Shown here one piece after another: positions 14,759 to 21,560 of a stretch of DNA of 64,000 nucleotides. Under the pieces are notes generated by a model that was given only the letters and a program-made list of their open reading frames with translations, was not told the DNA's origin and searched no databases. This DNA comes from an uncultured Christensenella sp. (GTDB lineage: Bacteria; Bacillota; Clostridia; Christensenellales; Borkfalkiaceae): positions 186,001-250,000 of the forward strand of contig CAJTOY010000001.1 in assembly GCA_910578195.1 (NCBI GenBank). The letters are read 5' to 3'. Both the position numbers and the translations under genes were made by a program. Position 1 is the stretch's first letter, and every line of letters starts with the position of its first letter.

Positions 14759-15816
14759 ATGCCTACAATAGAACTTCTTAAAGAATTACAAGCCGCGCCG
14801 TTTCACCGTAAGGTTGCAATAACGCAAACACGAATAATGGAATGGTACTTCAAATTTAAAGGGCAGGTTTATGTGTCCTTTTCTGGCGGCAAAGATAGCA
14901 CAGTGCTTTTACATATAGCGCGTAGAATATTTCCCGACGTAGAGGCTGTATTCTGCGATACTGGGCTTGAATACCCCGAAGTAAGACAGTTTGCAAAGTC
15001 GTTTGATAATGTGACAGTTATGCGCCCTAAAATGCGTTTTGACGAAGTTATAAAAACATACGGATACCCCTTTATAGGCAAGGAAGTTGCGGAGCGTGTT
15101 TATAATTCCAGACTTTGTATTGCGGGGGGGGGGCAGCTATTTCAAGCACTACTACGAACTCACAGGAGAATTACCCGGTCAGAGTAAGGCAACTGTTGGG
15201 GACTGGGGGTTTCTTTAGCAAAAGGTACGACTTCTCAAAGTGGAAACCCTTGCTTGATATGGACTTCTTGATTTCACACCGCTGTTGCGGCGAAATGAAG
15301 AAAAAGCCATTAAGTCATTTAAAGAAAAAGCCGATACTGGCAACAATGACCGAAGAAAGTATGTTAAGACGCACGGCTTGGTTACAGTCTGGCTGCAACG
15401 CATTCAATAGCAAAAAGCCAAAGAGCAAACCGATGAGCTTTTGGACTGAACAAGACGTTTTAGAATACATAAAGCGTTACGATTTGCCGATAGCAAGCGT
15501 TTACGGCGAAGTTGTAACGCGTGGGGCGGACGGCAATTTGTACGGCAGTACGCTATGCGACGGCTGTGGCAAACTTTGTACTACTGGTTGTCATAGAACC
15601 GGGTGCGTCTACTGTGCGTTCGGGGCGTATGAGGAAAAAGGTGAGGGGCGTTTTCAGCGATTAAAGCGCACTCACCCGCGTCAGTATGAATATTGCATGG
15701 ATGGCGGAGCGTATGATTCGGACGGCTTTTGGAAACCCGCAGGTGGCGGCTTGGGAATGGCGCACTGCATTGACGAAATTAACAAGGTTTTTGGTAAGGA
15801 CTTTATTAAATATTAA
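14759..15816 (+). pseudogene. PAPS reductase/sulfurtransferase-like protein, frameshifted at G-runs
   Basis: The N-terminal part (14759-15187) has the PP-loop SGGKDSTVLLH and the AVFCDTGLEYPEV block. The C-terminal part (open from 15115 to 15816) has ISHRCCGEMKKKP, RTAWLQSGCN and a late Cys cluster (CDGCGKLCTTGCHRTGCVYC). The two lie in different frames. Removing one G from the G10 tract and one from the G5 run at about 15204-15208 gives a continuous reading (IAGGGSYFKHYYELTG, then VGDWGFFSKRYDFSKW). The family handles sulfur transfer or nucleotide modification. The current sequence is interrupted, by slippage, mutation or read error. Confidence 0.8.
15124..15133 (+). repeat. G10 homopolymer tract in PAPS-reductase-like gene
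   Basis: Ten G preceded by C and followed by CA, identical in length and flanks to the tracts at 7154 and 15869. It sits at the first point where the interrupted gene changes frame. G9 leads to the protein-like frame 0, which stops soon after. G11 opens frame 1 through to 15816. Confidence 0.8.
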
Positions 15817-15827
15817 AGCGTAAAAGA

Positions 15828-15953
15828 ATGAAACAAAATCAGTACATTAAAATCGACATAAGCCCGACGGGGGGGGGGCATTACAAGCCGAAAGGTAATT
15901 GCGACCACCGCCCAAGCGATAGCGCAGAGCGAGGTTCAGTGTGTGTAAGTTGA
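15828..15953 (+). CDS. Small ORF with G10 tract, upstream of methyltransferase
   Basis: 41 residues (MKQNQYIKIDISPTGGGHY and onward), too short for most gene finders. AAAAG lies shortly before the ATG. It ends by overlapping the start of the next methyltransferase, so its translation may be coupled to that gene. The tract at 15869-15878 encodes GGG codons. A frame change would alter where translation ends relative to the methylase start. Whether the peptide matters is not known. Confidence 0.4.
   Translation: MKQNQYIKIDISPTGGGHYKPKGNCDHRPSDSAERGSVCVS
15869..15878 (+). repeat. G10 homopolymer tract in small leader-like ORF
   Basis: Third run of exactly ten G, also preceded by C and followed by CA. 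It lies in the short ORF before the methyltransferase at 15941. In a 64-kb sequence of moderate GC even one such tract is unexpected by chance. Confidence 0.75.
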
Positions 15954-16651
15954 AACTCGAAGTAAACCAGTGCTACAACTTGGACTGTAAGGTCGGTATG
16001 CAACTTATGAAAGAGCAAGGCATAAAAGCCGACTGGTGCATAACCGATCCGCCCTACGGAATAGGTGTCGGAACAATGACATATACGAACGGCGTGGCGA
16101 TAGCGGGTAAGGCTGCGGCAACGCGCCGGGACTACACTTGCAAAGATAATCTTTGGGACAACGAGAGAATCGGGAAAGAGTTTTTCGACCTGATATTTGA
16201 GCTTTCGGGTAATCAAATTCTTTTCGGTGGCAACTACTATACAGACGTTCTTCCAGTAACGAAGTCTTGGGTAGTATGGGACAAGCGTTGCGACGATAAA
16301 CTACGGAACAGTTTTAGCGATTGTGAACTTGCGTGGTGCAGTCAAGGTGTGGCGCGAGTATTCCACTATATGTTTAACGGAATGCTACAAGGCGATATGG
16401 CGAATAAGGACTACCGCTTTCATCCCACGCAAAAACCGACCCAGCTTTGGACTATGTTGCTCAACCACTATACCAAAGAAGGCGACTTGATTCTTGACCC
16501 TTTCGCTGGTTCTCAATCGCTCAGAATTGCTTGTCATAAACTTAAACGAAGATACATAGGTTTTGAGATTTCAAAAGGCTACTTCAAGAAAGGGACAAAG
16601 TGGTTCGAGCAGGAAACCGCGCAAGTGAGTATATTTGATTTACTTAATTGA
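15941..16651 (+). CDS. DNA methyltransferase (DPPY type)
   Basis: 236 residues from GTG 15941 with GCGAGG before it; TTG 15950, overlapping the small ORF stop, is an alternative. The catalytic motif is CITDPPYGIG (about 33-42). The SAM motif near the end is LDPFAGSQSLRIACHKLKRR, and HPTQKPTQLWTMLLNHY comes before it. NQILFGGNYYTDVLP and WVVWDKR are typical of phage orphan N6-adenine or N4-cytosine methylases. No endonuclease partner. Confidence 0.9.
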   Translation: MCKLKLEVNQCYNLDCKVGMQLMKEQGIKADWCITDPPYGIGVGTMTYTNGVAIAGKAAATRRDYTCKDNLWDNERIGKEFFDLIFELSGNQILFGGNYYTDVLPVTKSWVVWDKRCDDKLRNSFSDCELAWCSQGVARVFHYMFNGMLQGDMANKDYRFHPTQKPTQLWTMLLNHYTKEGDLILDPFAGSQSLRIACHKLKRRYIGFEISKGYFKKGTKWFEQETAQVSIFDLLN

Positions 16652-16663
16652 AAAGGAGAGGCT

Positions 16664-16822
16664 ATGGAAGAAATTATAGACGAGCAGAGCGAGCAGGAAA
16701 TTGAAGAACTGGTCAAGGACATAACCGAGATTATGGGTATCAATTTCAGACAGTGCGACAGCACAACGCTTGCCAACGGTCTGTATAAGCGGAACTACCG
16801 CAAAATAAAAACGGAGGAATAA
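16664..16822 (+). CDS. Small acidic protein
   Basis: 52 residues, with AAAGGAGAG before the ATG. The N-terminal half is very acidic and helical (EEIIDEQSEQEIEELVKDIT), and the C-terminal half is basic (LYKRNYRKIK). It fits exactly between the methyltransferase and the next GTG start. No family recognised. Confidence 0.6.
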   Translation: MEEIIDEQSEQEIEELVKDITEIMGINFRQCDSTTLANGLYKRNYRKIKTEE

Positions 16823-16824
16823 TT

Positions 16825-17235
16825 GTGAGCAGTTTTAAAGATAAGAAGAAAGAAAAAGCTATTGCAGAACTACACAACTTTATGTTTGAGAAAAGTAATT
16901 CCGCAAACGTTGAACCCGTATTCACTGACGGCGAAGGTAAGGAACATTACTTGGACGATAAATCGGCTGTGGTAATAAACGATATTCTTGAACAAGCATT
17001 CATTCCTTTTCTGGCTAAGGCTGTAATAGAGGAAGGCTACGAAAAGCGCGAAACCTGCAACTACATAGAAACAGTTATGGGCAACAGCGACGAAGATAAG
17101 GCTTGGGTATGCGATAAGTGCGGCGAGGCTTGGACCTTAATGGAAGGTGGAACACCAAAAAGTCACAATATGCACTTCTGTCCCCAGTGTGGTGCAAAAA
17201 TCACTGAGTGTATTCCCAAGGAGAAACTGAATTGA
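16825..17235 (+). CDS. Zinc-ribbon protein, unknown function
   Basis: 136 residues, GTG start with GGAGG 7 bases upstream. The C-terminal part is a four-Cys zinc ribbon (WVCDKCGEAWTLM ... HFCPQCGAKI). The helical N-terminal part (KEKAIAELHNFMFEK) is not recognised. The 3' end contains the ribosome site and start of the next gene. Confidence 0.65.
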   Translation: MSSFKDKKKEKAIAELHNFMFEKSNSANVEPVFTDGEGKEHYLDDKSAVVINDILEQAFIPFLAKAVIEEGYEKRETCNYIETVMGNSDEDKAWVCDKCGEAWTLMEGGTPKSHNMHFCPQCGAKITECIPKEKLN

Positions 17236-17444
17236 AAATAGCATATATCATCTGCTGGTGCATTACAAATCTTGCGTTTATCGCAATGAGTGTATTCCTT
17301 TCGATATGGTCCGGGAATATGAACTATTTATGGTTTTTGACTGTGCCGATATTAAGTTTCTTGGACTTTGAAATTATAGAAACCAAATGCAAGAAAAAAG
17401 CTGACAAAAACGAAACAGACCCTTTTAATACGGAGGAAGATTAA
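17232..17444 (+). CDS. Small two-helix membrane protein
   Basis: 70 residues from TTG 17232, which overlaps the previous stop and has AAGGAGA 6 bases before it. Two transmembrane segments (IAYIICWCITNLAFIAMSVF and YLWFLTVPILSFLDFEII) are followed by a charged tail. The function is unknown. It neighbours another membrane protein, which may be a partner. Confidence 0.6.
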   Translation: MKIAYIICWCITNLAFIAMSVFLSIWSGNMNYLWFLTVPILSFLDFEIIETKCKKKADKNETDPFNTEED

Positions 17445-17445
17445 A

Positions 17446-17823
17446 GTGAGTATATTCGTAGTTTTAATTCTAATGTTTTTAGCCCATATAGTTGACGACT
17501 TTTATTTGCAAGGCATTCTCGCGTCAATGAAACAAAAGGGTTGGTGGAAAGCAAATGCGCCTGATAAGCTCTACAAACACGATTACATAGCGGCTTTGAT
17601 AGTGCATGCGCTTAGCTGGGCTATTATGATTACATTGCCGATACTATACGCATCGACTTGGGACCCACACTGGGCGGTCTATTTAATGCTTGCAGTAAAT
17701 ATGGCAATACACGCCACCGTGGACGATTTCAAGGCAAACAGGCGAAAAATTAACCTTATTACAGACCAGTCAATTCACATTACCCAAATCGTGTTTACTT
17801 GGCTCGTCTGGTCGGCATTATAA
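17446..17823 (+). CDS. DUF3307-like membrane protein
   Basis: 125 residues, GTG start with GGAGGA upstream. Three or four hydrophobic helices. Motifs HIVDDFYLQGILASMKQKGW, YKHDYIAALIVHALSW and HATVDDFKANRRKINLITDQ match the DUF3307 pattern of integral membrane proteins, with conserved His and Asp residues placed near helix ends. Their activity is not established. Frequent in phages and temperate elements. Confidence 0.75.
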   Translation: MSIFVVLILMFLAHIVDDFYLQGILASMKQKGWWKANAPDKLYKHDYIAALIVHALSWAIMITLPILYASTWDPHWAVYLMLAVNMAIHATVDDFKANRRKINLITDQSIHITQIVFTWLVWSAL

Positions 17824-17824
17824 A

Positions 17825-18187
17825 ATGAATGGAAAACCCCGCGATTTGGTATTTGTGTGTTCGCCCCTAAAAGAATATGAAGGGCATAGTCAATTCGACA
17901 ATATTACCAATGCTATAAATTATAGTCGATTTGTTTTTGACCAAGGACATACACCACTTGCGCCGCATATAATTTTTCCGCAATTCTTAGACGATAATGA
18001 CCCCGACGAGCGAGGAAAAGCCTTAGAGATGGGTAGGCAAATTTTAAGACACTGCGCCGAAATTTGGGTATTCGGCACTTACATAAGTGCGGGAATGCAA
18101 GACGAAATACTTCTCGCGCAACAATGGGAAATTCCCATTAAATATTTCAACTTTTTTAATGGAATCTATATAGAGGTAACACGATAA
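17825..18187 (+). CDS. Nucleoside 2-deoxyribosyltransferase-like (DUF4406/DUF7768-type) protein
   Basis: 120 residues. The pattern VFVCSPLKEYEG ... NAINYSRFVFDQGHTPLAPH, then PQFLDDNDPDERGKALEMGR, CAEIWVFG and ISAGMQDEI is that of a short family with the fold of nucleoside 2-deoxyribosyltransferases. The terminal GMQDEI supplies the Glu that in the enzyme family is the nucleophile. Phage members are thought to act on nucleotides, but no activity is proven. Confidence 0.8.
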   Translation: MNGKPRDLVFVCSPLKEYEGHSQFDNITNAINYSRFVFDQGHTPLAPHIIFPQFLDDNDPDERGKALEMGRQILRHCAEIWVFGTYISAGMQDEILLAQQWEIPIKYFNFFNGIYIEVTR

Positions 18188-18807
18188 TGTGTAAGTGGTA
18201 TAAAGACGAATTCTGTACAAATGATAAGTGCCCCTACTGCACCGATTATTGCCCCGTCGCTCAAAACGATACGATTTGCAAATACAGAGAATCGGATATT
18301 ATGACCGCCACCGACGAAGAACGCGAACAACAAATTAAACGGTACATAGGCGGTCTTCCCAAAGGAACACAAAAAGATATTTGGGACTACATAAGTTCTC
18401 TTAAAGAAAGGGTGGAAGACGCTCAGGCGGTCAAACTCTATGCGCTCAATATGCAAAACGGCGCAATCGATATGTCGCTTGAAAGCGAACACTGCAAAGC
18501 GTTTATGGCAACTATAATTCAGATATTCGAGCAGAACGGCGGAAAGAATTTCTTCACCACTACGGTTGAGCTTGATAATCGAAAGGGTGCCAGATATGCC
18601 TTAACTATTCAAAAAACGGACGGGCAGACCCCTGCCGAAAAGCTGGCGGATCTGCAAGCGGAAAATAACAGTCTGAAAGAAAAGAGTATAGCTTTCTTTA
18701 AGGAATTGAGAGAACTTTGCGACAATGTATTCCGTCAATACGACCTTACGGAAGACGAAGTAAACAAATACGAAAAACAATACGGCGTGGAGGCTAAAAG
18801 TGAGTAA
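18187..18807 (+). CDS. Cys-rich N-terminal, helical C-terminal protein
   Basis: 206 residues. The first 32 residues contain seven Cys (MCKWYKDEFC ... KCPYCTDYCPVAQND ... CKY), a probable metal-binding module. The centre has EEREQQIKRYIGGLPKGTQK. The C-terminal 60 residues form a coiled coil (AEKLADLQAENNSLKEKSIA). No family recognised. It shares 1 base with the preceding stop and 8 with the next gene. Confidence 0.6.
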   Translation: MCKWYKDEFCTNDKCPYCTDYCPVAQNDTICKYRESDIMTATDEEREQQIKRYIGGLPKGTQKDIWDYISSLKERVEDAQAVKLYALNMQNGAIDMSLESEHCKAFMATIIQIFEQNGGKNFFTTTVELDNRKGARYALTIQKTDGQTPAEKLADLQAENNSLKEKSIAFFKELRELCDNVFRQYDLTEDEVNKYEKQYGVEAKSE

Positions 18808-19201
18808 ATTTATTATATGGCGCAGGGGTAAAGGGAAGACCACCGAGCTTATAAAAGAGGCAGAAAAAGACCAACTCATTATTGTTTGCGCGAGCCGCGA
18901 ACGCTGTAAGTTCATAGAACAAATGGCTAAACGTTTAAACCGAAACATTCCTACACCATTAAGTATATACTCTTGCGTATCAAGGGGGATAGAGCTTGGA
19001 AGTTCTTACAGGCACAAACAAGGGCAGGTGCTTATTGACGACGTTGAAGACGTATTACAGTCCATTATAGGGCTACCGTGCAAGATTATTACAGGAACAG
19101 GGAAAGTAGAGGAAAAATTAACGCTCTGGCAACGTCTAAAGAGAAAGATAACTTTTACAGATAAGAATTGTGAGCCAACGGAGGCAGAAAGTGAGAATTA
19201 A
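18800..19201 (+). CDS. Small P-loop protein
   Basis: 133 residues, GTG start with GTGGAGG upstream. A short Walker A (WRRGKGKTTELIKEA) lies at residues 7-15 and a Walker-B-like hydrophobic strand with acidic residues (GQVLIDDVEDVL) near 74-86. The size is smaller than usual helicase or kinase domains. It resembles the minimal P-loop NTPases found in phages. The role is unknown. Confidence 0.6.
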   Translation: MSKFIIWRRGKGKTTELIKEAEKDQLIIVCASRERCKFIEQMAKRLNRNIPTPLSIYSCVSRGIELGSSYRHKQGQVLIDDVEDVLQSIIGLPCKIITGTGKVEEKLTLWQRLKRKITFTDKNCEPTEAESEN

Positions 19202-19361
19202 GGTAATAGATAAACAGACAAACAATGTCGTTTACATAGTTCAAATTCTTTCGCCTACTGTTTGTGCTTACATAGAGCAGGACGGAACACGGTTACAATT
19301 CTGCAACCCTATATTCTTAAAGATAGACGACGATGCGTATAAATCAAAGAAGGACGAGTGA
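19191..19361 (+). CDS. Small hypothetical protein
   Basis: 56 residues from GTG 19191, which overlaps the preceding gene by 11 bases and has GGAGGC upstream. Predicted to be a short beta-rich domain (RIKVIDKQTNNVVYIVQIL, ending FLKIDDDAYKSKK). No family recognised. Confidence 0.55.
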   Translation: MRIKVIDKQTNNVVYIVQILSPTVCAYIEQDGTRLQFCNPIFLKIDDDAYKSKKDE

Positions 19362-19363
19362 TT

Positions 19364-19894
19364 ATGGATACAATACTTTTATGTTTGCCGATAGGAATAA
19401 TTAAGGGACTGATTGACGGGGAAATCAAGGATATTCCGTGGGTAATTCATCATTATCTTAAACCGCCGTTTAAGGTTTACGCATACTGCAGTAGCCACGA
19501 AACATTCAAAGTTGACGGAATACTGCCACGTTTATTTCATATCAAGGACGGCGATTCCGCGCCATATATCAGCGAAGGAATACCTGCAAGTCCTAACCAG
19601 TCATTGAAGTTTGAAATCATAAACGGCAAGGTTCCACTCAGTTTCATTTGCGATAAAATAAACGAACTTGAAAAGAGCGACAAGCATCCTTTCAATTATG
19701 CTTGGAATGTATCAGAACTTACAATACTTGATAAACCTATGACCCTTGGGCAATTTAAGCACCGTTGCCCGAATAAAAAACAAAAATGCGGAAAGTGCAA
19801 ATATAAGTTGAATGATAGCCCACTCGAATCAATTCGTTGCGGCGCGAATATCACACAAGCACCCACGCCTTGGTGTCATATTAGGGAGGTTTAA
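19364..19894 (+). CDS. Diverged relative of the ASCH protein at 6149
   Basis: 176 residues from ATG 19364 (AAGGA about 9 bases before). The core ASCH residues are lost (the first 30 residues lack the EIRKRIP block), but the later layout matches: KPPFKVYAYCSS, NVSELTILDKPMTLGQF, and a terminal four-Cys block (CGKCKYKLN ... RCGANITQAPTPWCHIREV) parallel to CKGCRYAYQ ... YCDRTVLTAPQSWFYVRDL of the first protein. I infer a duplicated copy that kept the scaffold and lost the ASCH site. Confidence 0.55.
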   Translation: MDTILLCLPIGIIKGLIDGEIKDIPWVIHHYLKPPFKVYAYCSSHETFKVDGILPRLFHIKDGDSAPYISEGIPASPNQSLKFEIINGKVPLSFICDKINELEKSDKHPFNYAWNVSELTILDKPMTLGQFKHRCPNKKQKCGKCKYKLNDSPLESIRCGANITQAPTPWCHIREV

Positions 19895-19901
19895 AAGGTC
19901 A

Positions 19902-19985
19902 ATGTTAAGAAAAATGAAGTCTGTCTTATCAATATCAACAGTAATAGTTTTTATTCTTGAATTTTGCGTTATTTGCGCCATATAA
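19902..19985 (+). CDS. Tiny membrane peptide
   Basis: 27 residues, too short for most gene finders. After a basic start (MLRKMKS) the remaining residues form one hydrophobic helix (VLSISTVIVFILEFCVICAI). AAAAGG lies before the ATG. It fills the gap between two genes. Its function is unknown, though short phage membrane peptides may act as antiholins or toxins. Confidence 0.4.
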   Translation: MLRKMKSVLSISTVIVFILEFCVICAI

Positions 19986-19996
19986 GGGGGTCTATC

Positions 19997-20221
19997 GTGG
20001 GAAAAATAGCAATAAGGTGTTGCGGAAAGTTAAATGAAAAGCCGTGCTCGAATATATTAGCTTACATACAAGCTGACGGAAAAATAACCACCGCCCGGCA
20101 CGGACGTTCAGTCGAAATTTCAACAAAAGAGAACGGTGGCAGTGTTACAATTACCTGCGAACGGTGTGGACAAAAAAATAAAATTGAGTCCGAAACTATT
20201 TGGAAAGTCAAGAAAAATTAA
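19997..20221 (+). CDS. Small zinc-finger protein (Com-like)
   Basis: 74 residues from GTG 19997, with AAGGGGG 6 bases upstream. The protein has Cys residues as IRCCGKLNEKPC and CERCGQKN, the arrangement of small zinc fingers such as the Com translational regulator family. It is the last gene before the late promoter, but a regulatory function is only a guess. A TTG at 19964 is possible but has no ribosome site. Confidence 0.55.
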   Translation: MGKIAIRCCGKLNEKPCSNILAYIQADGKITTARHGRSVEISTKENGGSVTITCERCGQKNKIESETIWKVKKN

Positions 20222-20225
20222 AAAA

Positions 20226-20254
20226 TTTCCTAAAATGTGCAAGAATTTAGGAAA
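20226..20254 (+). promoter_or_regulatory. Inverted repeat next to late promoter (candidate operator)
   Basis: Perfect 9-bp arms TTTCCTAAA and TTTAGGAAA separated by 11 bases, ending 7 bases before the -35 box at 20262. Its symmetry and position suit a dimeric regulator acting as an activator or repressor of the late operon. It has no T-tract after it, so a terminator is less likely. Confidence 0.6.
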
Positions 20255-20261
20255 AATTCTA

Positions 20262-20290
20262 TTGACAAAAAAAATAAATGTTGATAATAT
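20262..20290 (+). promoter_or_regulatory. Sigma-A type promoter of the late operon
   Basis: Consensus -35 TTGACA (20262-20267), a 17-base spacer and -10 TAATAT (20285-20290), in an AT-rich stretch. It is directly upstream of the terminase and structural genes and follows the last early gene. Transcription should start near 20297. The preceding inverted repeat suggests control by a phage regulator. Confidence 0.75.
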
Positions 20291-20436
20291 ATAATAAAAT
20301 TAAATATTTTCAACAACATACTAATGCAGTAAATCGGAATGTATTTTCCACCCGCGAATGCGTTGCAAAGCAGTTGGCTACGAACATTGATTATTCAGTG
20401 TTGCTATCTTTCCGTTTACTTGTTTTTGTGAATTCA

Positions 20437-20466
20437 CGCCGTATAGCAATGCTGTACGGCGTTTTT
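20437..20466 (+). terminator. Leader terminator between late promoter and terminase
   Basis: A strong hairpin with arms CGCCGTA and TACGGCG (20437-20461), extended inside by AGC/GCT, followed by TTTTT (20462-20466). It lies about 140 bases after the predicted transcription start and ends 2 bases before the ATG of the next gene. This arrangement suits control by antitermination. The terminator also occupies the place of a ribosome site. Confidence 0.7.
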
Positions 20467-20468
20467 CT

Positions 20469-21560
20469 ATGTCAAACAATGAGAGTGAGAGAAACTTTTC
20501 AACAACCGAATATTGCCATTGCTGCGGCGCAGAACTGACAGAAGATAACTGTCGGCAGGTTTCTGCGTCTTTTAGCGTGAATGGACTTAGCCACCTTTGC
20601 ATTAGCTGTGAACAAGACTTTTATGAAAAGCTGGCTCACACCGAAGGAAGATACATTGCACTTTTCCACGCTTGCGCCGCGCTGAATGTGCCCTGCAAGC
20701 CGATTGTACTTGAAGACGTTAAAGATTTCGATACTTGCAAAGACCCTTGGATAACCTATATTAACTGCCTTTCTGAGAAAAAGGAAGACCGCAAGGGTAG
20801 AAAGATACTTACCTTTTTTGACGGCGTTACAAATATGCGCGAAATCTTCGGTAAAGATTTAACCGAGAAAGATTTCGTAAAACATATCGTCAACGAGCGC
20901 GCAAAGCTCAGTAAACTTCCCGGCACGCCCGAACAAAGAGCGAAGTGGGGCACAAACCCTGACTGGAAGACCAGTGAAGATTACGATGAACTTGACCGTC
21001 TTTATGAGGCGCGTGAAAGCAGTTTTAAGGGGCAGACCTTAACACTTCAACAAGAAAACGCTCTTATGAACGTTGCAAAGTGGAGTTTAAAGTTAGATAA
21101 GCTAATCGAAAAGGGTAACTTTACGGGCGCAAAAACTCTAACCGATATGATAGATAAAACTCTCGCAGCCGAGAGTATGCGCAAAAAAGACGAGAAGCCT
21201 GTTGAGCATTTTAGACCCGATGCGTGGGTTGTTGCGCTCGAACGCGCAGGGTTAATGGCTGACGGAAAATTCCTTAACCTTGCAGATACCATAGCGGCAA
21301 TAGACAAAAATCTATTGCGCAAACGTAAATACAACTACACTCTTGACGTGTTAGACCAGTCAATGCTTAAAATGTACAACTGTGTAAGACAGAACGCTGA
21401 CCTTGCAGCAGTCTATGAGTTGCCTGCTGAATTGACGGTTGACGACGAACTTGGGGAATTCTCGTCAGAAGAAACGGACGATGAGAAGAAACGTAAAAAG
21501 TACGCGAATTTAACCCCGATAAGAAAGAATGACAGTAACAGCGACGGCGGTGAAGAATAA
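20469..21560 (+). CDS. Putative terminase small subunit
   Basis: 363 residues. An N-terminal zinc finger (CHCCGAELTEDNCRQ ... LCISCEQDFY) precedes a mostly helical body and an acidic tail (ELGEFSSEETDDEKK). It is placed directly before the large terminase with a one-base overlap (TAATG), the usual place for the DNA-recognition subunit. No helix-turn-helix is obvious, so the call depends mainly on position. No ribosome site is visible before ATG 20469, because the terminator lies there. Confidence 0.55.
   Translation: MSNNESERNFSTTEYCHCCGAELTEDNCRQVSASFSVNGLSHLCISCEQDFYEKLAHTEGRYIALFHACAALNVPCKPIVLEDVKDFDTCKDPWITYINCLSEKKEDRKGRKILTFFDGVTNMREIFGKDLTEKDFVKHIVNERAKLSKLPGTPEQRAKWGTNPDWKTSEDYDELDRLYEARESSFKGQTLTLQQENALMNVAKWSLKLDKLIEKGNFTGAKTLTDMIDKTLAAESMRKKDEKPVEHFRPDAWVVALERAGLMADGKFLNLADTIAAIDKNLLRKRKYNYTLDVLDQSMLKMYNCVRQNADLAAVYELPAELTVDDELGEFSSEETDDEKKRKKYANLTPIRKNDSNSDGGEE

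Noticed and set aside
7154..15878. G10 tracts as a pure sequencing artefact
   Set aside because: Not excluded, but the first and third tracts sit in intact reading frames, and all three have consistent C/CA flanks, so biology is at least as likely.
20278..20538. An 86-codon open frame over the late promoter and leader
   Set aside because: It starts within the -10 region, crosses the leader terminator, overlaps the next gene in another frame and has no protein-like features.
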